Assembly: GCA_002205965.3 (NCBI GenBank)
Contig: NADL03000682.1
Coordinates: 186,001 to 250,000, forward strand
Direction: 5' to 3'
Length of the DNA stretch: 64,000 nt
From: Kappaphycus alvarezii
Lineage: Eukaryota > Rhodophyta > Florideophyceae > Gigartinales > Solieriaceae
The notes under the pieces were generated by a model, which did no database searches, was not told the DNA's origin, and saw only the letters and a list, made by a program, of their open reading frames with translations. Below, one piece after another: positions 41,480 to 51,594 of this stretch (position 1 is the stretch's first letter; every line of letters begins with the position of its first letter). The translations under genes were made by a program, and so were the position numbers.

Positions 41480-41830
41480 CTCTCCCAAGCTGAGAACGAT
41501 AAAGATGGCAGTTACTACGCTCTGTTCGGTGAGCTCAATATTGGTTTAAACCGATTGCTTTCGATGTCTATGGTCCTGTCGATCCAGGAACCGAGGCCGG
41601 GATGCTTTGAGTTTCCGAGTATACTGCTCTCAGGGAAGGTACTAGTCCGGTTGAAAAATATCAAAGATCCCTCCTTGTTATGAGCCCATTGCTCAAGCAA
41701 CTGTGATCGCTATCAATTACCGGTGGTTGCACTCTTTGTCTCCAACAAACTGTATCCTTGGTATGTTCAGTATGTTAAAAAGGGAGTTAACACAGGGGAG
41801 CTCCATTCCTGTATCAGACATGCAGGCTGA
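41480..41830 (+). mobile_element. L4-like LINE C-terminal fragment
   Basis: Plus-strand frames read FGELNIGLN, then PIAFDVYGPVDPGTEAGM and EYTALREGTSPVEKYQRS. These match AELRIDFHPMAFDIYGSAGP and EYIAQRKGSSPAIERDR of L4. Diverged and frameshifted. Confidence 0.6.
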
Positions 41831-41889
41831 AACTCAGTTAACTTCTATAGGGGAAGGTTTCGATGTTCAAGGCCGACGTACGATCAAGG

Positions 41890-42455
41890 GCCACCTGGGG
41901 GAAAGATTTGGGTGCTTTACTCTTGGAAGATATGTCCGATCTATCCCATGGTTTTCCAGACAACTACAATCGAAACATACCTTTGAAGTGGGAGCTGTTG
42001 CGTCAATTGCGCACCGCAAGAAGGTCACTGACCTGGAATGCAAACTGTTGATTTGACTCCCCCTGCCCTTCAGTAACTCCACACAAGCCCCCAATTTCGA
42101 TTTCCAACCGCTGGCTTTCGATTCCCTGGGTTCGCCCTCCCCAGCTACTATCTCCTTCATGGGCGACCTCCTCCGGCGCATCGCGGAAATTGCATACATT
42201 TGTTGGAGTCGTCAGAAAGAGAATTTAGCGACGCATTAGTTACACGATCTGGTCGTCTCTGGCGAATGCTTTCGAGTTCCGTACACCTGTGCACGTGGCC
42301 TACGTGGACCACCCGGTTTGCACATAGCTGAGCAAAATAGTCAGTTCCCGTACTGGGCCCCTGATACTGAAGCAGTGAAGTAATATTATTTACTCTTGAA
42401 GGATATAGTCAATCTATTGTACTGGGGAATGGAGGGGATTGTTTGGGTTTACTTG
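41890..42455 (-). mobile_element. L2 LINE tails with spacer between
   Basis: 41896-41975 is a minus-strand L2 3' end (GGGGGAAAGATTTGGGTG, CCAGACAACTACAATCG). 42395-42455 is a further minus-strand tail (GGGGATTGTTTGGGTTTAC). The sequence between is unassigned. Confidence 0.6.
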
Positions 42456-42559
42456 AATGAGTTGCTCTCTCCCCTTGGATATCTGGTGCGCCCCTCACCC
42501 CGTTGGCCAAGAAGGACGGGACTCCCTGACCCATCGCCGTTGGCGAAAGGCTTCGTAGA

Positions 42560-43189
42560 TTGGTCGGCAGCTGCTTGATGAAACGAGCTACGAGAAAGGC
42601 TGCCAACTATCTCCAACCGCTGCAACTGGGCATCGCCACAAGGGCCGGCACCGACATCATCGTCCACAGTGTCCGTAGGGTTGTCGACAAGTTTGGGACT
42701 AGCTCTGACTACGCTATGCTCACAGTAGACCTCAAAAACGCTTTTAACCTGTGCAGCAGAACCGCTTTTCTGGACTCCGTCAAACGCCTATTCCCCGAAT
42801 TGCTGCCGTGGATCTCGTATTGTTACGCAAACGAGCCAGCGTACTTGTGGTCCGGCCCACACATCATTCGCAGCATGAGAGGTATACAGCAAGGGAACAA
42901 CCTCGGTGGACTTCTATTTGACCTTTTCCTGCACCCCGTCGTACTTAAGATCCAGGAGCTACTACGATCGGGTAACCAGGAAGACGACACGGTGGGTAAC
43001 TTGCTGCTCCATCTATGGTACCATGATGATGGGTACATCATCGCGCGCCACGACCAAATCGCCCGCCCCGTCGAAATACTCATCCATCGACGCCACCAGC
43101 AGGGGACTAAACCTATCCCTGCCCAAATGCAGGGTCTGGTGGCCTACAGAGCCCCGCGTCCGTTCAATGCTTATACCCGAAGGAGCTGA
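42560..43189 (+). CDS. LINE L1 reverse transcriptase
   Basis: The coding frame enters from ~42490 (PLTPLAKKDGTP, with a shift near 42525). TVDLKNAFNLCSRTAF holds motif A, GIQQGNNLGGLLFDLFL motif B (QGNN where relatives have QGDP), and LWYHDDGYIIARHD motif C with both Asp. After ~43060 the correct frame changes (GLNLSLPKCRVWWPTEPR in the frame of 42906-43202). Polymerase for target-primed reverse transcription. Compared with L1' the active site is intact, but motif B is unusual. Confidence 0.8.
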   Translation: MVGSCLMKRATRKAANYLQPLQLGIATRAGTDIIVHSVRRVVDKFGTSSDYAMLTVDLKNAFNLCSRTAFLDSVKRLFPELLPWISYCYANEPAYLWSGPHIIRSMRGIQQGNNLGGLLFDLFLHPVVLKIQELLRSGNQEDDTVGNLLLHLWYHDDGYIIARHDQIARPVEILIHRRHQQGTKPIPAQMQGLVAYRAPRPFNAYTRRS

Positions 43190-43305
43190 AGCAAGAACAT
43201 AGCGAGGGTACACGTTTCCTAAACGCCCTCGTCGGTTCCCCGGACTGGACGAACAAATTCTTCACCACTCACGTCCAGTCCCTCGAACCGTTCCTCGAAG
43301 CTGTC

Positions 43306-44544
43306 ATGGACATTAACAATACGCAAGTAGTTTTTCAGCTTTTGCGCAATTGCTTTGGGGTATGCAAGATAGGATACCTCCTTCGTGTGGTGCCACCCTC
43401 TTGCACGGCGGAGGGCGCCGCTATGTTTGACGCCATGATAGAGAAATGTCTCCGGACACTCGCCGGAGGAGTGCTGCACTCCGATATATTCCGAGAACCC
43501 CAACTACCGGTGAAAACCCAGGACCCTAAGAAACCCACCCTCGGTTTAGGGTTCACATCGGCGAAAAGCATCGCGGGGGGCGCTTTCCTGGCCTCCAGCG
43601 CAGCTGCCAACAGGCTGGCCACCGATATCTTGCCGGCACCCATCACGGATCTCACGACGTACAATGATGCCGTCTGCGCCCACCGACTATGGTCGACTCT
43701 ATGCCTGCCCTCACTACTCCTACCCTTTAGTGTATTTTGCTCAAGCAAAACACCCCCGCAAAAGACGCTAACAGAAGCAGTCTATGCAGCAGTTCAAGAA
43801 GAGATCCCTCTCAGCGACCAACGAAGGCAAGCTTTCCGGTCTTCTATGGGCCTTCCCGGCGCAAAGGAATGGATCTATTGTCCTCCGTGCCCCGGCCTCA
43901 AGACCAACATTGACGCCCGTGAGTTCTCAGTGTGGCTCCAGTACTACCTTCAGGTCCTGCTCTTCGCCCCAGGCACGCCGTGCCCACGCCAAAACTGCCC
44001 TGAGTTCCTCGACTGCCATGGGGATCACCTCATGCACTGCCTGCATGGTGGGCACCGCACCCGACGACACGACCGTCAAGTCGTCCTCCTCGCCCAAGAC
44101 CTGCAGAAGGCAGCCCGTCATCCGACTATCGAGCGGCGAGAGGGGCTTCACCGCACAAGGCCGTATATAGAGGCAATGGGTAGCAACGGAGGAACGGACT
44201 TTGTTGACGTCACGTTCGTCAATCCTCTGGCACCCTCCAATAGGAGAGCGCGTACTTCCAACCCACTCGCCTCCCTCAACGCAGCCATCTCCGCCAAAGG
44301 TAGAAGGTATGAACCACTGCTCGCCACTGCTACTAGAGGGAGGCTTGTGCCTATCCCAGTATCCACCCTCGGAGGCTGGTACCCAGACGCGTACGCGGTG
44401 CTAACCGATGTCGCGCGGAATGTGGCCGTTCGAGCGATGGAGACCTATGGGGTGGTTAGAGCGGTGCTTACTAAAAGGCACGCTGCTGCGGCCGTCATGT
44501 CCAACGCGGCTTGCCTGCTCGCCGGCATTGAGCCGGCCGTGTAA
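43306..44544 (+). CDS. LINE L1 C-terminal region with knuckle and endonuclease-like block
   Basis: 412 uninterrupted codons, the longest intact LINE ORF here. LLRNCFGVCKIGYLLRVV (thumb side), KPTLGLGFTSAKSI, VQEEIPLSDQRRQAF, CPGLKTNIDAREF, then CPRQNCPEFLDCHG, DHLMHC, HRTRRHD (knuckle), RPYIEAMG...GGTDFVDVTFVNPL and VPIPVSTLGGWYP; it ends VMSNAACLLAGIEPAV. In L1' and L7 the first motif is RPDI; here it is RPYI, so a presumed catalytic Asp is lost. The C-terminal ~80 residues recur, decayed, in the L1 and L2 3' ends of the window. Confidence 0.8.
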   Translation: MDINNTQVVFQLLRNCFGVCKIGYLLRVVPPSCTAEGAAMFDAMIEKCLRTLAGGVLHSDIFREPQLPVKTQDPKKPTLGLGFTSAKSIAGGAFLASSAAANRLATDILPAPITDLTTYNDAVCAHRLWSTLCLPSLLLPFSVFCSSKTPPQKTLTEAVYAAVQEEIPLSDQRRQAFRSSMGLPGAKEWIYCPPCPGLKTNIDAREFSVWLQYYLQVLLFAPGTPCPRQNCPEFLDCHGDHLMHCLHGGHRTRRHDRQVVLLAQDLQKAARHPTIERREGLHRTRPYIEAMGSNGGTDFVDVTFVNPLAPSNRRARTSNPLASLNAAISAKGRRYEPLLATATRGRLVPIPVSTLGGWYPDAYAVLTDVARNVAVRAMETYGVVRAVLTKRHAAAAVMSNAACLLAGIEPAV

Positions 44545-44664
44545 GCAAGGTCATTTACTGTAGTGTTACCCATCAGCGAGGACTTATTCCGGAAAACGTA
44601 TTAGCCTCGTGGATATAACCGACCACATCTTCCATGCATTAAAATAACCCAAAAATTCCCCTTG

Positions 44665-44894
44665 GGCAGAAACGGCCAGGGTTTCTTCCCACACCTTGCT
44701 TCCTTCCCTTATTACCGTCGCGGCTCCTCCCCTCAACAAGAGCTCCACGACCTCGTTATCCGTGTAGCGTTTATTCTCCAAGTAATGCAGGCGCGACAGG
44801 TTTCCACCCGCCGAGCGCTTTCGTAGCTATTTTGTGAATACCCTCCGCACGCTTCTGTGCAACACTGTACAACTCGCAAAGATTTACCACCATG
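44665..44894 (+). mobile_element. L3 LINE 3' fragment joined to the L1 tail
   Basis: It contains the plus-strand L3 C-terminal end (CCTTGCTTCCTTCCC, CTCCTCCCCTCAACAAG) and 3'UTR (ACCCTCCGCACGCTTCTG ... AAAGATTTACCACC). Its truncated 5' end follows the L1 tail without spacer. Confidence 0.75.
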
Positions 44895-45004
44895 CCAGGT
44901 AGAATCCAAACTTCAGCATGATGATCAGCCTCAAAAGTACTCACCGGCTCAGAACGTGACTACTGCCCGCTTTCAGCGCAAAAGACGGGCCAAGCCGTGC
45001 TCCT

Positions 45005-45172
45005 AATGTGTAAATGGGGGTTAATTTACTGTGGTAGATATGTGGGTTGGTATCCAGTAAATTTGTACCGGAGCGTAGATATTGTTTCATTGTCAAGCCA
45101 ATTGCGAAACCGTACGATGCGTCGAAAGCTGTGGATGGCACTCCAATCTACCAGAAGGTGGAAGGGAGTCCT
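45005..45172 (-). mobile_element. L1' LINE 3' end
   Basis: The same ~165 bp as 20795-20965 and 33605-33735 (TTAATTTACTGTGGTAGATA ... GATGGCACTCCAATC). Confidence 0.8.
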
Positions 45173-45650
45173 AATTGCAGATGCAGATGCATATAGCGAC
45201 GAGTATCTGGAAAATTACATAATTTCTTCAAGCTACGAAGGCGATGATAAGAGAGGCTCCTCTTTCCTCTTTACTGATATTTTCTATGATTCTTGCGGGT
45301 CTAACACTCTCTTTAGAATGAAAATTTTGATGTGGATGATTTAGGGAAGGTTTGAGATCTAACAGAAGCTATATCGAGGACAACTATAATATCGGGAAAG
45401 GAAGATGAGTGAAATTTATGGGACAGATGCTTTATTAGTGATGGTACAGACTTTCGAAAATGGTGAACATTAGAACTAGATTATGCGTCTAGTTGGAGAA
45501 AAGGGCCAGTCGTTTGAATCTCATGTGAGTGAGTTTGTACTGCTTTCTGGTTTTTTCCTGAGACTGCTTTCACTGCAGTTTGGGCTCAGTTTGTAATGCA
45601 AGAACTGGAAGGTGAAAATGATGCATACAAGACAGGATTACTCTAAGGAC
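45173..45650 (+). pseudogene. Unidentified gene relic
   Basis: The plus strand reads LIADADAYSDEYLENYIISS, FLFTDIFYDSCGSNTLF and, after stops, FPETAFTAVWAQFVMQELEG. Protein-like, but broken by stops and not assigned to a family. The fusion with the upstream L1' tail is accidental. Confidence 0.35.
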
Positions 45651-46059
45651 ATAATACTTCAGCAATTTCTTAGGTCTTGTGGTAGTGTGCAAAGGGTGAG
45701 AATATTTTAGCAGGAGGCCCAGACTGTACGGGTACAATAAGGAGGTTACAGTAGTTCAAAATTTTTCGGTACTTTCTTGGTCGCTAAGTTAGCCAGGATC
45801 AGTGTCTGATATCGAAACATTTTTATAGAATTCTGATTATCATATTCTGTAGCTAAACTAGCTGTACAGACAGATAGTCACAAGGACACGGGGAGCTATG
45901 TTTTGAGCACCCAGATATGTGGGCAGTATTGGTCAACAAAGGGTATCGGGAGTGTGGTAACTTTATTCAACAATCGTGTTTAAAACGAAGCCGGCGGACG
46001 TAACCTTATCGGGAGCTGAAGAGACTCGTAATGTCAAGATTTCAAGTCACCAATTAATT
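45651..46059. other. Spacer, nothing recognised
   Basis: No supportable ORF or repeat. Confidence 0.4.
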
Positions 46060-46200
46060 TTTTGATAATGTTTGCCTGCTGACAGGCTTTGAGCCAGCCA
46101 TTTAGGCAAACGAGTGACATTTCCTATTATCCTAAACACGTCTAGCATACACCGTAAGATAGCCGAATTGCACTTTTCAAACATTAAAGAACCAAATCGA
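46060..46200 (+). mobile_element. L5 LINE 3' end
   Basis: ACAGGCTTTGAGCCAGCC, CACGTCTAGCATACACCG and CACTTTTCAAACATTAAAG. The reverse copy is at 38230-38390, and the terminal part recurs at 9236. Confidence 0.6.
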
Positions 46201-46407
46201 TTGATTTTTCGGGGAGATGGGCGTGCTTTGGAACATTTTCGGTGGCAAGAGGTGTTAACAAAAAAATAATTGTGATATTATTCAAAAATCCGTGCCACTC
46301 CAATGAATTTCCACCTTCGTTAGCGTGAATTGCGAGGAGAATGGGACAGTTTTTTCATTGTATTCAAAATAGCATAAACGAGATAGGCTTGAGGCAAATA
46401 TTGAAGA

Positions 46408-46465
46408 TCAAATTTACTGGGTACCAACCCACATATCTAGCACAGTAAATTAACCCCCCATTTAC
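46408..46465 (+). mobile_element. L1' LINE tail, short
   Basis: ACCAACCCACATATCTAGCA and AGTAAATTAACCCCCCATT, the terminal ~55 bp of L1'. Confidence 0.7.
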
Positions 46466-46949
46466 TAAATATTGAAGAAGTCGGGTATTATAAAGAGGTC
46501 CAAACAGAGACGAACCGAATATCACCACAAGATCTTTGTCTTTCTGCTTATATGGATATTCAGTGCAAGACCACTGAGGCCTATTGGAGGACATTTTGGG
46601 AAAGTTTTCGCAATTTTTTTGTAAGCGATAACAATTGTTAAATAGTATAATTTAATTAATGTTGGCAATTGTTTCATAATTGCGCTACATGTTACGAGAT
46701 TCTTCGGTGTGTTAAATATATTCCGCGAACTTTTCCACACGTAGCAGTTTTTTAAAATATTTCTGGCTCATCGAGGAGTCAGTTGGTTGTCTGTAATGTT
46801 TTCACATCTTTCAACTAGAGAGAAATTATAAGATGCATGTCAAAAAGAGAAAAATAAAACAGTTTATGACAAAGAGAATTGACTGTATACTCATATATTA
46901 CTCATATATTAGAAAAATTGACAAGAGAGATTTCAACCATGGCCATAGT
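46466..46949. other. AT-rich spacer
   Basis: No gene recognised. Confidence 0.4.
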
Positions 46950-47220
46950 GTTTTATGATGTGGCAAGGAACGGGGCTGTGAGGGCACTGGAAACGTACGG
47001 AAAGGTTCGGGGGTTTTGATGCAAAGGCACGCCGCAAGCAGCCGTCATGTCCAATGCGGCCTGCTTGATGGCTGGCCTGAAGGTAACATTTTAGGGAGCG
47101 TAGTTCCTTCCCCATTACTGTGTCGGTATACCCTTTTTGAGTCGATTGTGGTTGTCTGGAAAACCATGGGATAGATCGGATATACCTTCCAAGAGTAAAA
47201 CACCCAAACGTTTCCCCATA
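46950..47220 (+). mobile_element. L2 LINE 3' end
   Basis: GGGCTGTGAGGGCACTGG, CGTCATGTCCAATGCGGCC, CCATTACTGTGTCGGTAT and a tail AAAACACCCAAACGTTTCC. Nearly identical to 49185-49500. Confidence 0.8.
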
Positions 47221-49184
47221 GTGTTTTTAATCTATTTCGACTTAGTCTCAACTTGACTTTTTGTGCGGTCTCTACGGGATTTTGGGAAGTATGTAAGAGA
47301 ATATGTAAAGGGGGATTACATATTTGCTACTTTTTGTAACATATTTCGTAAGTTTGGATAATTTCCTTCAACTAGTCTTAAATTCCTACTTAATTATAAA
47401 TTAGAGGTAATTTTTATTAAAATCTAGGTTCAAAAGGTTTTTGGTGTAGATATGGTTCCATTATGGAACTTCATGATTCTCAAGTACGTACAATAGCGAT
47501 GTTGAACTTAGACTCAAGATGGAGGTTGGGTCACGAGGGGTGATGTTTCACAAGAACAGCCGTTGGTATGTGTAAAATATAACTGTTACAAACTTCTTAT
47601 TGCATACATATGTATCAAGGGCAGTGCTAAATGTATGAATTACAAGTATATAGAGTATAATCACATGAAAATGTATCACACTAAAGTCTATACAGATAAA
47701 AGACCCCTATGCGAAGAGCTCTGTATATTTAAATCACGCTGTAACCATTCTTGGTCTCCATATACGATAAGCGAACAACAGTTCCTTTCTTGGGAGGTAA
47801 GTTTGATTTTCTGGTATTTCATTATGACTTCCTTATACACTGGGGTGTCAACTACCCTCTAATGTACAAAACTTTCCATTTGCTGTGGTTGCGTTTCTCA
47901 TGAAAGATAAACTTAAAAGCAAATTAAATCAAACATCAGTCAACTCATAACCAAAAAACAATAATAGCCTAACTTTTTGGTATTTCGAAGAAAAATAATA
48001 AGACATGCCGGCCAAACTGTGGATCATATTGCAGTTGGCTTCATTATCTTTTTATATTGAGGAATGGAATGAACCAGTAAAATAAATTAGGAAAGCGCCT
48101 CTAAATTCCACTAAAACCCTATTTAGATTATTCGACTAGGGTAAAGTTCGCAGAACCAGTTGTCTCAGAATAGAACTTTTCTGCAAGAGATAATACTGCC
48201 GTAGTATTACTGCGTGAACAAAAAGAAATGGACAAGTGTCATACTCTAAAGGGCTTTAAGTAAATACAGAAGGAGAGCGTTGTACCATCCACCCACCGCT
48301 AATTATGTAAACATAACGTTTCAAATCTCAAAAGGTGATTTTCAGCACCTTAAATATTTTGGTCTTTACTTGAAATTGTCTCCCCACTTTTTCCCCTTTT
48401 ATAAGGGAGAAAGTCAGCTGGTAAAGACGTTTCGGCTATCACGAGAGGCTTCAACAACATAATATTGATCCCAAAGTTAACTCAATTGAATTGAATTGGC
48501 GATTTGGAATAGAAGGAATGTACGTATTCAGAGGATATTTCAGGGGTTTACCCAGTTGAGCTCACCCAGTCAGCCAGGAATAGAAATATTAAGCCAGTAT
48601 GTAGAGTTTCCAGAGTCTTTATGGTTGTATTATAGCACTTTGGCGTTCATTGGCAGAAAATACTGCCACTGTGTCATCAGATAAAAGAAAGGATCTCATA
48701 ATCTGTCACGCTCGACAAAATTATTTAAACTCGTGCAAAATCAGACAGTTCACTCAAAGTTGGTACTTCATTCTGATTTTTTGTTCTATTTTTGCATAAC
48801 CTCGTTTGTATTATTTTTCTTGTGCCTTTCTGTGCAAAACAAGCATTTATCTTGTTCATCCTGGATTCACATTACACTGCTAGTGTAATGTGCTCCAAAT
48901 AAATTAGGGGATAGAATTTTCAGCTGAAATTATGAGTATTTCTAGGCTCTTGACTATCCCTGGTGAGATTTTATTCTGGGTGACTGTCATTCTCGCCAAA
49001 AGGCTCCTACACGCTAGTTGAACAATGCAAGCCACATATATTCGACATGGTAGCCATAAAATAAAACTAGCAATACAGGGTTTACGAAAACGGATTGTGC
49101 AGTTTTTGTTTCTAACATTTCACTGAAATCAATTTAATTTACCTACTTCCAAACACTCCTAGCAAAATCTCTACACGTCAATTC
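47221..49184. other. AT-rich spacer with unassigned ORFs
   Basis: 47563-47862 (plus) is a 99-codon Cys/His/Tyr-rich ORF without a recognised motif. Other ORFs are short. No repeats were recognised. Confidence 0.35.
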
Positions 49185-49500
49185 CTTCAATCTCCACTCT
49201 TGGAGGTTGGCACCCGGATGCATGTGCAGTGCTAAATGACGTGGCAAGGAACGTGGCTGTGAGGGCACTGGAGACGTACGGAAAGGTTCGGGGGGTTTTG
49301 ATGCAAAGGCACGCTGCAGCAGAAGTCATGTCCAATGCAGCCTGCTTGATGGCTGGCCTGAAGGTAGCATTTTAGGGAGCGTAGTTCCTTCCCCATTACT
49401 GTGTCGGTATACCCTTTTTGAGTCGATTGTGGTTGTCTGGAAAACCATGGGATAGATCGGATACATCTTCCAAGAGTAAAACACCCAAACGTTCCCCCCC
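49185..49500 (+). mobile_element. L2 LINE 3' end (cleanest copy)
   Basis: It encodes STLGGWHPDACAVLNDVARN, RHAAAEVMSNAACLMAGL and a stop, then the L2 3'UTR and tail AAAACACCCAAACGTTCCCC. The coding part is homologous to the L1 C-terminus, so L2 belongs to the same LINE group. Confidence 0.8.
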
Positions 49501-50480
49501 ATTCCTTCAACTTAAGCTTTCGACCATCCCGATGTTCAACTTGTCAGACGATTGCAGAGAGGAAGCAAGGACGAAGGAGACTGGGTTTTCGACAAAATGG
49601 AGGATCAAGCATCACATTTTGCGAGGACGGAGGCCGCTTGGTCGAACGTCCCGCGGAAGCTAAGCCGCCCGGAGAATCATTCCTCTATTTGCGCCTGGTC
49701 TTCTTCGCTCTAGAAAGTGATGTCCGTTCCCTGCGCTGTGAACCGAAACAAGACCTCAACGGGTTTCATGCATAGGTCAAGCACCTCGTGTTTGAACTCC
49801 AACGGTTCACCGGCCTGCACAGTGCAACTGTATGGCGTGACTATGGGATCTGTCACGTGGTGGCGGCAACCATATGCGATCTGCTACCTCGTGTGAAAGC
49901 GTCCAAGACAGCAAAGCGTGGTTTGAACCGCTCCGTGATGGTCCTTTTGTTCGCAATATTTGATGGGTTAAGGTCGGATTCTCACTTGGTCCGTCTGTCC
50001 CCCAAAGAAACAGGCCCATAGTGAACTACCCGTGGTACCGAACACTCCGCGCCCGCTACCTACTGGCAGGAAGCTCTACTGTTCCACCTTGGTAGAAGCC
50101 GCCGATTACAAAACAACAACCACCAAAGACGTCTATAGGCAGACGTCATGGGGTGAGAGTGGGATTATTACGGCCACGGAGAAGGACAGTAACCTTCCTG
50201 TGATGGGACCCTACGGTATGGAGCATTTGTAGGTGCCTGCTCGCTGGATGGACTGGTCTGATCTCAACTCTTCGGACGGGGACGACGTCGGAGATGTCGC
50301 TGCCGATCTGGAGGATTAGAAGCTGGTGGGGAAAAGGATGAGTAAGGTGCGGGCATATCTCGTGGTATGCGCAGGTAGCTTTGCTGGCAAATACGACTTT
50401 CGATCATCGGTAACCCTTTAAGATACCCCGGGCCCCAACCCACCTCATCTTTCAAACATTAAGGCACTCAAAAATTTCCC
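49501..50480 (+). other. Mostly unassigned; SDLNSSDGDD repeat and LINE tail at the end
   Basis: 49788-50021 is a 77-codon ORF without recognised motif. 50255-50325 encodes SDLNSSDGDDVGDV, repeated from ~21545. 50440-50480 is a tail with TTTCAAACATTAAGGCAC and AAAAATTTCC. Confidence 0.4.
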
Positions 50481-50545
50481 CATTTAATGAAATGATCAAA
50501 TTAGTGAAAATTGAATTTAGGCTTTTCGATTAAGTCTAATTTGTG

Positions 50546-51310
50546 GTGGTGGTAAATCTTTATGGCTTGTACAATGTTGCACAGAAGCGTGCGGAGGGTG
50601 ATCAGGAATTAGCTACGAATGGGGGAGACGATCAGAAACTTATCGCGCCTGCATTACTTGGAGACTAAACGCAGAACGGGTAACAAAGTCGCGGATCACC
50701 TGTTGAGGGGAGGAACCACGACAGGAAGCAGCGAAGGAAGCAAGGCGGCGGAAAAAACCCTTTCCATCGTCGCCCGAGGCACCATAGATATCACTCCCGA
50801 TAGCGGAGAGGAGGATATCGTTTTGGTTGCAGTGCCATAATGACGATGTTTCTCGCGCTCTGCGAGTGTTGCGGCAGCGCCTGCGGTAACCGTACTTGGC
50901 GAAATGTGGCGGCGTGCGGAGGGGTGGGCAACAGTAACATCGATGGCGATATCGGTACTGTGAAGCCCGTTTGCAGCGGGTATGTAAATGTCCATTCGTA
51001 GCGGGGGACTCCGAATGCCCAGATGAGTTGGGAACCTGGTAAAGGAGCTGACGCCCGACGAGGGCGACGGCACCAACTTCCTTGCAGTAGCGGGCAAGAA
51101 CGTTGCGGAGGATGTGATGACGACGAGTCATTCCGTCTTCGTATTTGCAGGTCAATGCGTGTTGCGCACTTGGATCTAAAGCGGGTGCGATGTCGGCCGA
51201 GCGGCGGGAGCAGACCGGACAGCGAGTATTTCCAGGGAATACCGCGATGACGAGACGGAGAGCCAGAGCGACTTTCCACGTAGAAGAGGACATGTACGTA
51301 CTAATTTCAG
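50546..51310 (-). mobile_element. LINE L3, 5'-truncated
   Basis: Close copy of 40240-41300 with the 3' tail at 50546 (TGGTGGTGGTAAATC). Minus-strand CPVCSRRSADIAPALDPSAQ, HALTCKYEDG and FFRRLASFAASCRGSSPQQ are in the frame of 50640-51332; the central block is shifted. Confidence 0.75.
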
Positions 51311-51594
51311 TAACGGTTTCAACAGGGGTCACATAACGATAATTATTGTCACATCCTCTTGCAGAAATTCGCCAAGGGTAAAAACGACAATCATATTTTT
51401 CTCATATCTATTGCGTGTGTGTAATCTTTACGGGATGCGGAAAAAGCATGTGGGAGAACATGCTGAGGGGATTTCAGAGACACTAGCATGCGAAGGGGAT
51501 GAGAGAGAAACTAATCGGAAATGCATCTGATAAGAACTTGACGCGCTTGCAACCCATGCAAACAGAACACAAAGCGCGTGATTAGGAGGTGCAG
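51311..51594. other. Short spacer between L3 copies
   Basis: Nothing recognised. Confidence 0.4.

Larger units (their letters stand above)
42456..44664 (+). mobile_element. LINE L1, 5'-truncated reference copy
   Basis: RT (42560-43189 plus shifted parts), C-terminal region (43306-44544), stop after LAGIEPAV, a ~115-bp 3'UTR and a tail AAAATAACCCAAAAATTCCCC at 44639-44664. There is no poly(A). An L3 3' fragment starts immediately after, in the same orientation. Confidence 0.85.

Noticed and set aside
45505..45525. TCGTTTGAATCTC as a tRNA T-loop
   Set aside because: No acceptor stem, anticodon arm or D arm can be drawn around it.
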